A program made the translations under genes and the position numbers. Below are positions 34,791 to 46,700 of a stretch of 64,000 bases of DNA, in pieces; the stretch's first letter is position 1, and each line of letters opens with the position of its first letter. The notes beneath the pieces are model-generated. The model ran no database searches. It was not told the origin of the DNA and worked only from the letters and a program-made list of their open reading frames with translations. This DNA is from Thalassobaculum sp. OXR-137 (lineage in GTDB: Bacteria > Pseudomonadota > Alphaproteobacteria > Thalassobaculales > Thalassobaculaceae): positions 744,001 through 808,000 of the forward strand of contig NZ_CP139715.1 of assembly GCF_034377285.1 (NCBI RefSeq), read 5' to 3'.

Positions 34791-37700
34791 GGCGGTGAGC
34801 ACCGTGGCATTGTCCGCCACCGCGCCCAGGCGCGGCAGCAGATCGCGCACCGGCTCGTCGCCGAGCACCAACTCGATATTGTCGATCCGGGCACCGTGGT
34901 TGTCCGACGAGCCGTCGGCATCGGCGCCGACGAAGGAGATGGTGTGCTCGCCGACACCCAGGTTCAGGGTGACCACATCGCTGTGCCACGTGGTCTGGGC
35001 ATGGGTCTGGGTGTAGACGACCTGCCCGTCGATCTCGATGCTGAACTCGCTCGTGGCCGCCGGGTTGTTGCTGTACTGGCGCGCCGAGAAGTCGAAGGAC
35101 AGGGTGTGCACCCCGGCTTCCTGGATGGTGAACTCCTGGGTCACCTTGGCGTTCGTATCGCCGGCGCTGCCGCCCTTCTCCGGATGGCTGTCGAGCTCCA
35201 GGACCTGGTTGTCCTGGTTGTGCTGGATCGCCTTGCCGCCCAGATCGTCGTCCTGGATCTCGATCGGCGCCACACCGGCCACATCGGGGGTGGCATCCTC
35301 GGCGAACCATCCCTGGATCTCGGTGAACGTGCCCCAGCGGCCATGGTTGAGCGCCGGCGTGTTCTCGAAATCGCCGTTCAGCAGCAGGTTCTCGCCCGCG
35401 CCCGGACCGAAATCGCCGCCAATGACCAGCCGCTCGACCCCGTCGAAGGTCATGCCGTCGAGATCGTCGGCACTGTCGATATAGACCGTGTCGAACCCGG
35501 CCCCGCCGACCAGCGAGGTGTCGCCCGGCCCGGCATGGAGCGCGTCGTCGCCCGCGCCGCCCGACAGGGCGTCGTTGCCCGCCCCGCCGCTCAGCACGTC
35601 GTTGCCGGCGCCGCCGGACAGGGTGTCGTTGCCGTCGCGGCCGAGCAACGTGTCGTTGCCGGCCCCGCCCAGCATCAGGTCATCGCCCGAGCTGCCGGCC
35701 TGGGCCAGGAGCGCGCGGGCCGGCTGGGTCCCGGAGACCAGCTCGATATTGTCGATCAGGGCCCCGTGGCGGTCCTCGATGAGGGTGCCGCGCAGGCTGA
35801 TCGTGTGCTCGCCGACACCCAGATCCAGGGTCAGCCAGTCGCTCACCCAGGCGTGCGGCGCATCCTCCTGGCTGTAGACGACTTCACCGTCGATCAGGAT
35901 GTCGAAGCCGCTCGACTCTGCCCCGATACCGTTGATTTCGCGGGCGGCGTAGTCGAAGGACAGGGTGTAGGTCCCCTGGTCGAAAACGGTGAAGGTCTGC
36001 TCGACCAGCGCGTTGTTGTTCCCGACCGGCTGGCCGCCTTCCTCCGGACCGGAGTCCAGCTCCAGCACGTTGTTGTCGGACGCCCAGCTGTCCGGCGAGA
36101 CCGGCGCGCCATTGATGCGGCCATGCTGGATCTCGATCGGCGAGGTGCCGGGGATCTCCGGATCGGTGTCGATCGCGGTCCAGCCGTCGATCTGCTGGAA
36201 CATGGTCCAGACATTGGTCAGCTCGGTCGGCGTGGTTTCGAAGTCGCCGTTGATCAGCAGGTTCTGGCCGTCGGCCGGACCGGTGCTGCCGCCGACCACC
36301 AGGTGCTCGATCCCGTCGACGGTGGCGCCGTCCAGGTCGTCGATGCTGTCGACATAGAGGGTGTCGTCGCCGGCACCGCCGATCAGGCTGGCATCGCCCG
36401 CGCCGCCATACAGGGCGTCGTTGCCGTCGCCACCGATGAGCACATCGCTGCCGGCACCGCCGACCAGGACGTCGCCCTCGGAATTGTCGGCACCCTCCGG
36501 CCGGATGTTGATGCCGGTGATCAGGTAGTCGCTGCTGTCGGTCGAGCCGGTCTGGCTGACGCCGCCATACGGCAGGGCGGTGAAGACCAGCGTGTCGAAG
36601 GCGCTGCCCGGATCGATCTCGACGGTGGTCGAGATGCCGGTCTGCGACGTGGTGTCGATATCGCCCTCGCCGACCAGCACACCGTCGCGATAGGCCGCCC
36701 AGTGGCCGACCTCGCCACCGCTCCCCTCGTCGGGGAACAGGCGGTCGACCTCGACCGTGGCACTGCTCGCCGGGCGGTCGAGCTGGACGATCAGCTCCTC
36801 GGATTGGCCGGTGGCCGGATCGTAACCGAGCTGCACCGCCGGGCCGGTCCCGGTATTGCCGTTCACACCGATGTTGTCGCCGGAGGTGGAGACGTTCTCC
36901 ACGCTGGCGTCGGTCAGCGTGCCGTCGACGATCTTGCGGCCGGTCACCGCAAAGCCGGACCCGGTCTCGGCATAGTTCGAGGCGTCGATGTCGAAGGCCG
37001 CCGGGCTCGCATCGCCGTCGCCGACGATCGTGTCGTTGCCCTCGCCGCCGGACAGGGTGTCCGATCCGCCGCCGCCGCTGATAACGTCATCGCCGGCCAG
37101 GCCGGAGATTTCGTCCGCACCGTCGCCGCCGATCAGCGTGTCGTCGCCCTCGGTCGGGCCGAACGGATTGACGAAGCCGGCCTGCTCGAGCGCGTCCAGA
37201 TCGGCGGCGTTCGGGTTGGAGGCCTTGGTCTCCTGCCGCTCGGTGTCGTTGATCTCGTAGCGCACGACCATCGTGCCGCTGGCCGCTTCGCTCCAGAAGA
37301 AGCTGTCGCCCGGCTCGGCCACGAGCGGTCCGTCCTGCGGATCGTCGATGCCGTACATATCGGCCGTGGCTTCGATCGCCACGTCGTTCGGGTTGCGCAG
37401 GCGCCAGATCTGCTCCAGATCGCCGTCGCCATCCAGATCGACCTTGCCCATCGCGGTCAGGGTCAGGCGCTCCAGCGGAACGGTCTCGGCGAGCGCGATG
37501 TCGACGCCGTCGCCATCGACCGTCAGCTCGGCGGTGCCGAAATCACCGTCGACCTGGAAGCTGGCATCGACGGAGCCGTCGCCGTCGGTGTCCAGACCGA
37601 CCGTGGTGACGTCGTTCTCGGAGGTCAGGGTGACCGCGAGCTGGTCGGTGCCGCCGGTGACCCGCAGCTTGTCCTGCTCGGCGTCGTAATCGGTGACCCG

Positions 37701-40700
37701 GTCGCCGTCGAGATCGGCGGCCGTCCCGGCAAAGGTGTCGCTGCCGTCGCCGCCGGTCAGGGTGTCGGCCCCGGCCCCGCCGGACAGCAGGTCGTTGCCC
37801 GCGCCGCCGATCAGGGCGTCGTTGCCGGCACCGCCGGAGAGGGAATCGTCGCCGGTCCCGCCGGAGAGCAGGTCGTTGTCGGCGAGGCCTTCCATGCGGT
37901 CGTTGCCGGTGCCGCCCGACAGGGTGTCGTCGCCGGAATTGCCCGCCAGCCAGTCGTTGCCCGAGCCGCCGGAGACCTGGTCGTCGCCCACATTGCCCCA
38001 GGCCACGTCGTCGCCATCGCCGCCGATCAGGGTGGTCGCACCCTGGCTGTAGCGGTGGCTGGCGAGGTCGAGGATGTCGTTGCCGGCGCCGCCGTCGATC
38101 ACCTCGATCCCGGACAGACGGCGACCGTCGAAGTCCAGCACGATGTCGTCGGCGCCGTCGGTGCCGAGCAGGGTGTCGCTGTCGTCGCTGCCGCTGTCGG
38201 CATAGGTGTCGTAGCGGGCATGGCCGGCGCCGTTGGAATTGGTGCCGTCGGCGTCGGTGATGCTGCCATCGGTCAGCGGGTTCTCGGGGTCGCCCACCTG
38301 GTAGTTGCGGACGCCGCCGGTCTGGTCGCCGGACCACAGGTACAGGTCGTCGCCGGTCCCGCCGTCCAGGCTGTCGCGTCCGTCGCCGCCGCTCAGCGTG
38401 TCGTCGCCCGCACCGCCCTTCATCGTGTCGTTGCCGGCACCGCCTTCCAGGCGGTCGCCGCCGGTACCGCCGGACAGGGCGTCGTTGCCTTCGCCGCCAT
38501 AGAGCGTGTCGGAACCGCCGGAGCCGCTGACCAGGTCGTTGCCGGAGCCGGCATGCACCAGATCGTCGCCGCCCAGGGCATCGATGGTGTCGTTGGTCCC
38601 GGTCAGGCCGGTGATCGTGTCGGCACCTTCGGTCGCGCCGTAGGGGTCGACCGGATCCTCGCTGAGGGTGAGGGTGACCCCGCCGGCGGTCTGGGTCAGC
38701 GTGGCGCCCTGGTAGTTGCCGGAGACCCGGAAGCTGGACAGCGGGTTGCCGTTCCCGTCGTCGCCGATCTCCACCAGGGTCTTGTTGCCCTCGATGGTCA
38801 GCGAGATCGGAGTGTCGGTATCGGCGAGGTCGGAGATCACGATCTCCTCGCCCTCGGCATAGTCGCCCAGCAGGTCGCCGTTCAGGTCGTCGAGCGAACC
38901 GGTGAAGACGTCGTCGCCGGCATTGCCGAACAGGTAGTCGACGCCGGCACCGCCGCCGATCGTGTCGGCCCCGTTGCCGCCGAAGGCCCAGTCGGAGCCG
39001 TCGCCACCCTGCAGCGAGTCGTTGCCGTCGCCGCCTTCGAGACGGTCGTTGCCAACGCCGCCAGACAGGGTGTCGTCGCCACCGTCGCCCAGGAGACGGT
39101 CCGCGCCCTCGGCGCCGACCAGCAGGTCGTTGTTTTCGCCGCCGATCAGGGAGTCGTTGCCGGCGCCGCCGAGCAGACTGTCGTCGCCCGCGCCGCCCTG
39201 CAGCGTGTCGGCACCCGCGCCGCCGTCCAGCAGGTCGTTGTCGTCGCCGCCGTTGATCCGGTCGGCGCCTTCGCCTCCGGACAGGGTGTCGTTGCCGGCG
39301 CCGCCGCTCATGGAGTCCTGGCCGTCCTGGCCGAAGACCGCATCGTCGCCGTCCTCGCCGTCGAGCACGTCCTCGCCGGCACCGCCGGAGATCGTGTCGC
39401 CGCCGCCGCCGCCGAACACCACGTCCGCCGCCGACAGGGCCAGGATCTCGTCGTTCTCCTCGCCACCGGAAAGGGTGTCGTTGTCCGGCGTGCCCATCAG
39501 GCGGTCGTCGCCTTCGCCGCCGGTCAGCGTGTCGTTGCCGGTGCCGCCGGACAGGGTGTCGGTGACGCCGCCGCCGAACAGCGTGTCCGCCTCGTGGCCG
39601 CCGCTCAGAGTGTCGTTGCCGGCGCCGCCGACCAGCACGTCGGTACCGTTGCCGCCGCGCAGGGAATCGTCGTCGCTGCCGCCCGACAGGGAGTCGGCAT
39701 CGTGGCCGCCGTCGAGCGTGTCATTGCCGCTGCCGCCGGACACCGTGTCGGAGCCGTTGGCCCCGCCCAGCGCGTCGTCGCCGGCGCCGCCGGAGAGCGC
39801 ATCGTTGCCATGGCCGCCGGTCAGGCTGTCGTTGCCCTCGCCGCCGATCAGGGTCTCGCTCTGGCTGCCATTGCCGCTCGACTGCCAGCCGCCGTTCTGA
39901 TTCTGGACGCCCGGGCCGGAGCCGTTGCCGAAATACAGGTAGGTCTGGCCGCCCTGGACCGTCGCCGACACGTTGTCGAAGCTGCCGGTCATGGCGAAGG
40001 TCATATCGGCCGAGCCGTCGCCCGTGGTGTCGATGGAGACCGTGGTGACGCCGCCCTCGGTGCTCAGGCTGACGGCATCGCTGTCGAACGATCCGGCGAC
40101 CCGGACCAGGTCCTGGCTGTCGTAGTCGCTGATCAGGTCGCCGTCGCCGGCGACGAAGGTGTCGCGGCCGAGCCCGCCGATCATCGTGTCGTTGCCGTCG
40201 CCGCCGACCAGGAGGTCGTCGTCATGGCCGCCCGACAGGGTGTCCTCGCCCGACCCGCCATAGAGCTGGTCCGGACCGTTGCCCCCCACCAGAAGATCGT
40301 CGTCGCCACCGGTCAGGGTGTCGTTGCCGTCACCGCCCGTGAGCGTGTCGTTACCGTCGCCACCGGTCAGCGTGTCGTTGCCGTCACCACCAGTGACCGT
40401 GTCGTTGCCGTCGCCGCCGGTGAGCGTGTCGTTCCCATCGCCGCCGGTGACCGTGTCGTTGCCGTCACCGCCCGTGACCGTGTCGTTACCGTCACCGCCG
40501 GTCAGGGTGTCGTTGCCGTCACCGCCGGTGACCGTGTCGTTCCCATCGCCGCCGGTGACCGTGTCATTGCCGTCGCCACCCGTCAGCGTGTCGTTGCCGT
40601 CGCCACCGGTGACCGTGTCGTTACCGTCGCCGCCGGTGAGCGTGTCGTTGCCGTCACCGCCCGTGACCGTGTCGTTCCCATCGCCGCCGGTCAGCGTGTC

Positions 40701-43700
40701 GTTGCCGTCACCACCCGTCAGCGTGTCGTTGCCGTCGCCGCCGGTGACCGTGTCGTTACCGTCACCGCCCGTGACCGTGTCGTTGCCGTCGCCGCCGGTC
40801 AGCGTGTCGTTACCGTCACCGCCGGTGAGCGTGTCGTTGCCGTCGCCGCCGGTCAGCGTGTCGTTGCCATCGCCGCCGGTGACCGTGTCGTTGCCGTCGC
40901 CACCGGTGACCGTGTCGTTACCGTCACCGCCCGTGACCGTGTCGTTGCCGTCGCCGCCGGTCAGCGTGTCGTTACCGTCACCGCCGGTGAGCGTGTCGTT
41001 GCCGTCGCCGCCGGTCAGCGTGTCGTTGCCATCGCCGCCGGTGACCGTGTCGTTACCATCACCGCCCGTGACCGTGTCGTTGCCATCACCGCCGGTGACC
41101 GTGTCGTTCCCATCGCCGCCGGTGACCGTGTCATTGCCGTCGCCGCCGGTGACCGTGTCCTCGCCGCCGGTCCCGCCCTCGGGATCGGGGGTCACGGTGA
41201 TGCTCTTGACCAGGTAGTCGCTGCTGTCGTTCGTGGCCGTTTGGCTCACGCCGCCATAGGGAAGGGCGGTGAAGACAATCTTGTCGAAGCTCTGGCCCGG
41301 CTCGATCGCGATGGTCGCCGTCGACCCGCTGGTCGCGACGATGTTGCCTTCGGCGACCAGGGTGTCGCCGTCATAGACGGCCCAGTGGCCGGTCTCGCCG
41401 CCCGCGCCTTCGTTCGAAACCAGGTTGGTGATCAAAGCGGTGGCGGAGGTCGCCGGCTGATCGAGATTGACGATCAGTTCCTCGGAGACCCCGGCCACCG
41501 GATCGTAGCCGAGCTGCAGGGCGGGCCCGGAAGCCGGGCCGTCGACGCCGAGGCTGCCGCCGGAGGTGGAGACATAGTCCACGCTCGGTTCGGTCAGGGC
41601 GCCGTCGACGATCCGCCGGGCGACGATCGAGTAGCCGGAGTCGGTATCCGTGTAGTTCGACCCATCGATGGTGAACGGATCGCCGCCGGTCAGGGTGTCA
41701 TTCCCCTCGCCGCCGGTGAGCGTGTCGTTCCCGTCGCCGCCCGTGACCGTGTCGTTGCCGTCGCCGCCGGTGACCGTATCGTTGCCGTCGCCACCCGTGA
41801 CCGTGTCGTTGCCGTCGCCACCCGTGACCGTGTCGTTGCCGTCACCGCCGGTAACCGTGTCGTTACCGTCGCCGCCCGTCAGCGTGTCGTTGCCGTCACC
41901 ACCGGTGACCGTGTCGTTGCCGTCGCCACCGGTGACCGTGTCGTTGCCGTCACCACCAGTGACCGTGTCGTTGCCGTCGCCGCCGGTGACCGTATCGTTG
42001 CCGTCGCCACCCGTGACCGTGTCGTTGCCGTCGCCACCCGTGACCGTGTCGTTGCCGTCGCCGCCGGTGACCGTGTCGTTGCCGTCGCCGCCGGTGACCG
42101 TGTCGTTGCCGTCGCCGCCCGTGAGTGTGTCGTTGCCGTCACCGCCGGTAACCGTGTCGTTACCGTCGCCGCCCGTCAGCGTGTCGTTGCCGTCACCACC
42201 GGTGACCGTGTCGTTGCCGTCGCCACCGGTGACCGTGTCGTTGCCGTCGCCACCGGTCAGGGTGTCGTTACCGTCGCCGCCGGTCAGGGTGTCATTCCCC
42301 TCGCCGCCGGTGACCGTATCGTTGCCGTCGCCGCCCGTGACCGTGTCGTTGCCGTCACCGCCCGTGACCGTGTCGTTTCCGTCGCCGCCCGTGACCGTAT
42401 CGTTGCCGTCGCCGCCGGTGACCGTATCGTTGCCGTCGCCGCCGGTGACCGTGTCGTTGCCGTCACCGCCCGTGACCGTGTCGTTGCCGTCACCGCCCGT
42501 GACCGTGTCGTTGCCGTCGCCACCGGTGACCGTGTCGTTACCGTCGCCACCGGTGACCGTGTCGTTGCCGTCGCCGCCCGTGAGTGTGTCGTTACCGTCA
42601 CCGCCCGTGACCGTGTCGTTACCGTCACCGCCCGTGACCGTGTCGTTACCGTCACCACCCGTGACCGTGTCGTTGCCGTCACCGCCCGTGAGCGTGTCGT
42701 TGCCGTCTCCGCCGGTGACCGTGTCGACCACGTCGAAGGATACATCGGTGAAGAAACCGCCCTGGCCGTCGCTGCCGACGTTGACCTGCGGCGCACCTGA
42801 GGCGCCGACGACGCTGAAGGAGATGTTGGGGAGGCCGTCGCCATCGGTATCGACAGAGATGACGGCGGTGTTGCCGGCGGTCCGCACGCCGAAGTCGGAC
42901 GCGTCGAGCTCGAAGCCATCCAGACGGATGACGTCTCCTTCGCCGTATTGCGCTACGACATCGTTATCGTTGACGAAATACGTGTCGTTACCGTCGCCGC
43001 CACGGAAGATATCGACGTCAGCGCCGCCATACATCACGTCGTCGCCGGCGCCGCCGACGAGTTCGTTTCGGCCGTCCCCGCCGATCAGCGTGTCGTCGCC
43101 CGCCCCGCCGGAGAGCGTATCGTTGCCCGCACCGCCAGAGAGCAGGTCCGTTCCGTCACCGCCGCTCAGCTTGTCGTTGCCCGCACCGCCGGAGAGCGTG
43201 TCCACACCGTCGCCGCCGGCCAGCGTATCGTTCCCGACTCCGCCCATCAGCGCGTCGTCGTCGGCTCCGCCGGAGATCTGGTCGGAACCCACGCTGCCGT
43301 ACACCGTGTCGGCACCCGCACCGGCCGAGACAACGTCATTGCCTTCGCCGCCCGACAGCAGATCGTCGCCGTCGGCGCCGCGCAGCGTGTCGTCGCCCTT
43401 GCCGCCGGACAGGATGTCGTCACCCTCGCCGCCGTCCAACAGGTCGTTGCCGCTGGCGCCGCTGAGCGCGTCGTCGCCGAGGCCGCCTGAGAGGGTGTCG
43501 TTGCCGTCGCCACCGGACAGAGTGTCGTTACCGAGACCGCCGGACACGGTGTCATCGCCCGCACCGCCGAGGGCCAGGTCGTTGCCTTCGCCTCCGGACA
43601 GCGCGTCGTCGCCGCGGCCGCCGCTGAGAAGGTCGTCGCCCTCCGCACCGATCAGGATGTCGGCGCCGACATTGCCTAGAAGCGTGTCGTTGCCGCTACC

Positions 43701-46700
43701 GCCATCGACGGTGTCGTTGCCCCAGCCGCCGCCGATGAAGTCGTTGCCCGCCCCTCCGGACAGCAGATCGTCGTTGTCCGGCTCGCCCGGATCCTCGCCC
43801 TCACCGTCATCGACACCATCATCGCCGATCAGCGTGTCATTGCCCGAGCCGCCGGAAAGCGTGTCGTTGCCCGCACCGCCGGAAACGTCATCGTCCCCCG
43901 AGCCGCCGCTGACCGTATCATTGCCCGCGCCGCCGGAGATCGTGTCACCGCCGTCACCGCCGGTCAGCGTGTCGTTGTCGTCGCCGCCGGAGATCGTGTC
44001 GCCACCATCGCCGCCGGACAGTGTGTCGTTGTCGCCGCCGCCGGAGATCGTGTCGCCGCCATCGCCACCGGACAGTGTGTCGCCGCCGTCGCCGCCGGAC
44101 AGTGTGTCGCCGCCGTCCCCGCCGGACAGTGTGTCGCCGCCGTCCCCGCCGGACAGTGTGTCGCCGCCGTCGCCGCCGGACAGTGTGTCGCCGCCGTCGC
44201 CGCCGGACAGTGTGTCGTTGCCGGCACCGCCGGAAAGGGTATCTCCGCCGTCGCCGCCGGAAAGGGTATCTCCGCCGTCGCCGCCCGTGACCGTATCACT
44301 GCCGCCGCCACCGGAGAGGGTGTCGCCGCCATCCCCGCCGGTCAGCGTGTCGTTCCCGGAACCACCCGACAGCGTGTCGCCGCCATCACCGCCGGTGACC
44401 GTATCGCCGCCCCCACCGCCGGTCAGGGTGTCACCACCGCCGCCGCCGGTAACCGTGTCGGTATCTCCCGTCAGCGTGTCGCTGCCGCCGCCACCGCTCA
44501 GGGTATCGCCACCGCCCGTGGCGGTGTCGTCGACCGGCTCGGTCGGCACATTGGAGGCGTTGAAACGGAGTTGGCTGTAGGGTTCGCCGTTCTCGTCAAT
44601 GCCGGTCGTTATCTCGGCGACCTCGAAGCCGCCCACGGCCGTGAAGCTGAAATCGGCGACTCCGTCGCCGTCCATATCGACGCCGAAGGTGGTGGTGTTG
44701 GAATTGCCGGGCAGTCGAGTGATCGTCAGGGCGTCGGCATCGATAGCGGCGCCGCTGATGCGGACGGAATCGAAACGGTCGAGGTCGAGAATGACGTCGC
44801 CGTCGTCCACCGCGAAGGTGTCCGCGCCGGCGCCGCCGGCCATCCGGTCGTTTGCGCCACCGCCGTCGAGGTAGTCGTCGCCCGCGCCGCCCGAGAGCAC
44901 GTCCCGTCCGCCGCCGCCAAGAAGCGTGTCGCTGCCGTCCCCGCCCATCAGCATGTCGAGGCCGGAACCGCCTTCCATCAGGTCGTCGCCGGCGCCGCCT
45001 TCAAGGTAGTCGCTGCCGTCATTGCCGGAAAGCGTGTCGCTGCCGTCGCCGCCATAGACGGAATCGTCGGCACCGCCGCCGGAGAGCAAGTCCTCGCCGT
45101 CGCCGCCGACCAGAATGTCGCGGTCGGCGCCGCCGGAAATGGTATCGTCGCCTGCGCCGCCGACCAGATTGTCGCGACCGCTGCCGCCAACCAGAAGGTC
45201 GTTACCGTCACCGCCGACCAGACGGTCGGCCGTCGCCGAGCCGGTGAGGGTTTCGCTGTCCCAGCCAGCGCCCGCGTCGCCCGCCAGGAAATCGTCACCC
45301 GCGCCGCCCTCGACCGTGTCGTTGCCGTCGCCGGACTGAACCGTGTCGTTGCCGTCCCCGCCGACAAGGGAATCGTCGCCGTCATTGCCGTCGACGAGGT
45401 CGTCGCCCGCACCGCCCTGGACTGTGTCGTTGCCGGCACCACCCTGGACCGTGTCGTTGTCGTCGCCGCCGTCGACAAGGTCGTTGCCGTCGCCGCCGGA
45501 CAGGGAATCATCGCCCGCCTCCCCGGAGAGCGTGTCGTCGCCAGCGCCGCCGGCCGCCGTGTCATTGCCGGAACCGCCCAGCACGCTGTCGTTGCCGTCG
45601 CCTCCGTCCAGGCTGTCATCGCCCTCACCGCCGGAGACCGTGTCGTCGCCAGTGCCGCCGCCTACTAGGTCGTTGCCGGCACCGCCGTCGACCAGATCGT
45701 TATTCGCACCGCCGACAACGCTGTCGTTGCCGTCGCCGCCCGCCACCGTGTCGTCGCCAGCGCCGCCGTCGACGGTGTCGCTGCCAGCGCCGCCGTCCAC
45801 CGCGTCGTTACCCGCACCGCCGTCGACGGTGTCGCTGCCGGCGCCGCCATCGAAGCTGTCGTTGCCCGCGCCGCCATCCAGGCTGTCGTCGCCGTCGCCG
45901 CCCGACAGCGTGTCGTCTCCGGAATTGCCGCTGGCGGTATCGTTGCCCGCGCCGCCGTCGAGACTGTCATTCCCGAGACCGCCGGAGAGCGTGTCCTCGC
46001 CGCTGCCGCCTTCGGCGGCGTCGTCGCCGTCGCCGCCCAGGGCGATATCGTTATCCTCGCCGCCCAGCAGGCTGTCGTTTCCGGCGCCGCCGGAGAGCGT
46101 GTCGTCGCCGGCCTGGCCGGACAGGGTGTCGTCGCCGCCGCCGCCCGAAACGATGTCGCCGGCGGACAAGGCGGAAATGTCGTCGTCGCCGTCGCCAGCC
46201 TCGATGGTGTCGTTCTCCGGCGTGCCCACCAGGGTATCGGCACCGTCGGTACCGAGATCCGGCTCAAAGGCCTCCAGGGTGATGTCGACGCCGCCATTGC
46301 CGTTGTTGGTCACCGTCGGCTCGGTGAAGAGCCCTTCCAGGCGGATCGTGGACTCGGCGTTGCCGTCGCCATCGGTATCGAGGCTTAGCGTGCTGCCGGT
46401 CTCGTCGCGGACCAGGGTGATCTCGAGCGTATCGGCGCTGACCCCGGCCACCGAGATCACGTCGGCGCCGGCGGTGAAGTCGCGGATCACATCCCCGTCG
46501 AGTTCCTCGGCCGTTCCGGCGAAGGTGTCGGCACCCGAACCGCCGGCCAGACTGTCTGAGCTCGCGCCCCCGACCAGCAGATCGTCGCCCGCATTGCCCT
46601 CGATCTCGTCCGCTCCGGCCCCGCCGGACAGAAGGTCGTCACCGTCGCTGCCACGCAGCGTGTCCGCGCCGTCGCCGCCGTCAAGGGTGTCGTTACCGCC

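Noticed and set aside
40300-42726. CRISPR-like regular repeats
   Set aside because: The 27-bp units are contiguous with no unique spacers, lie in frame in a coding sequence and encode RTX nonapeptides.
33942-42800. Plus-strand open frame of 2,952 codons opposite the RTX gene
   Set aside because: It is the antisense shadow of 27-bp GC-rich repeats, which keep the opposite frame free of stops. It has no ribosome site and its protein is just the mirrored repeat; the minus-strand RTX motifs are unmistakable.
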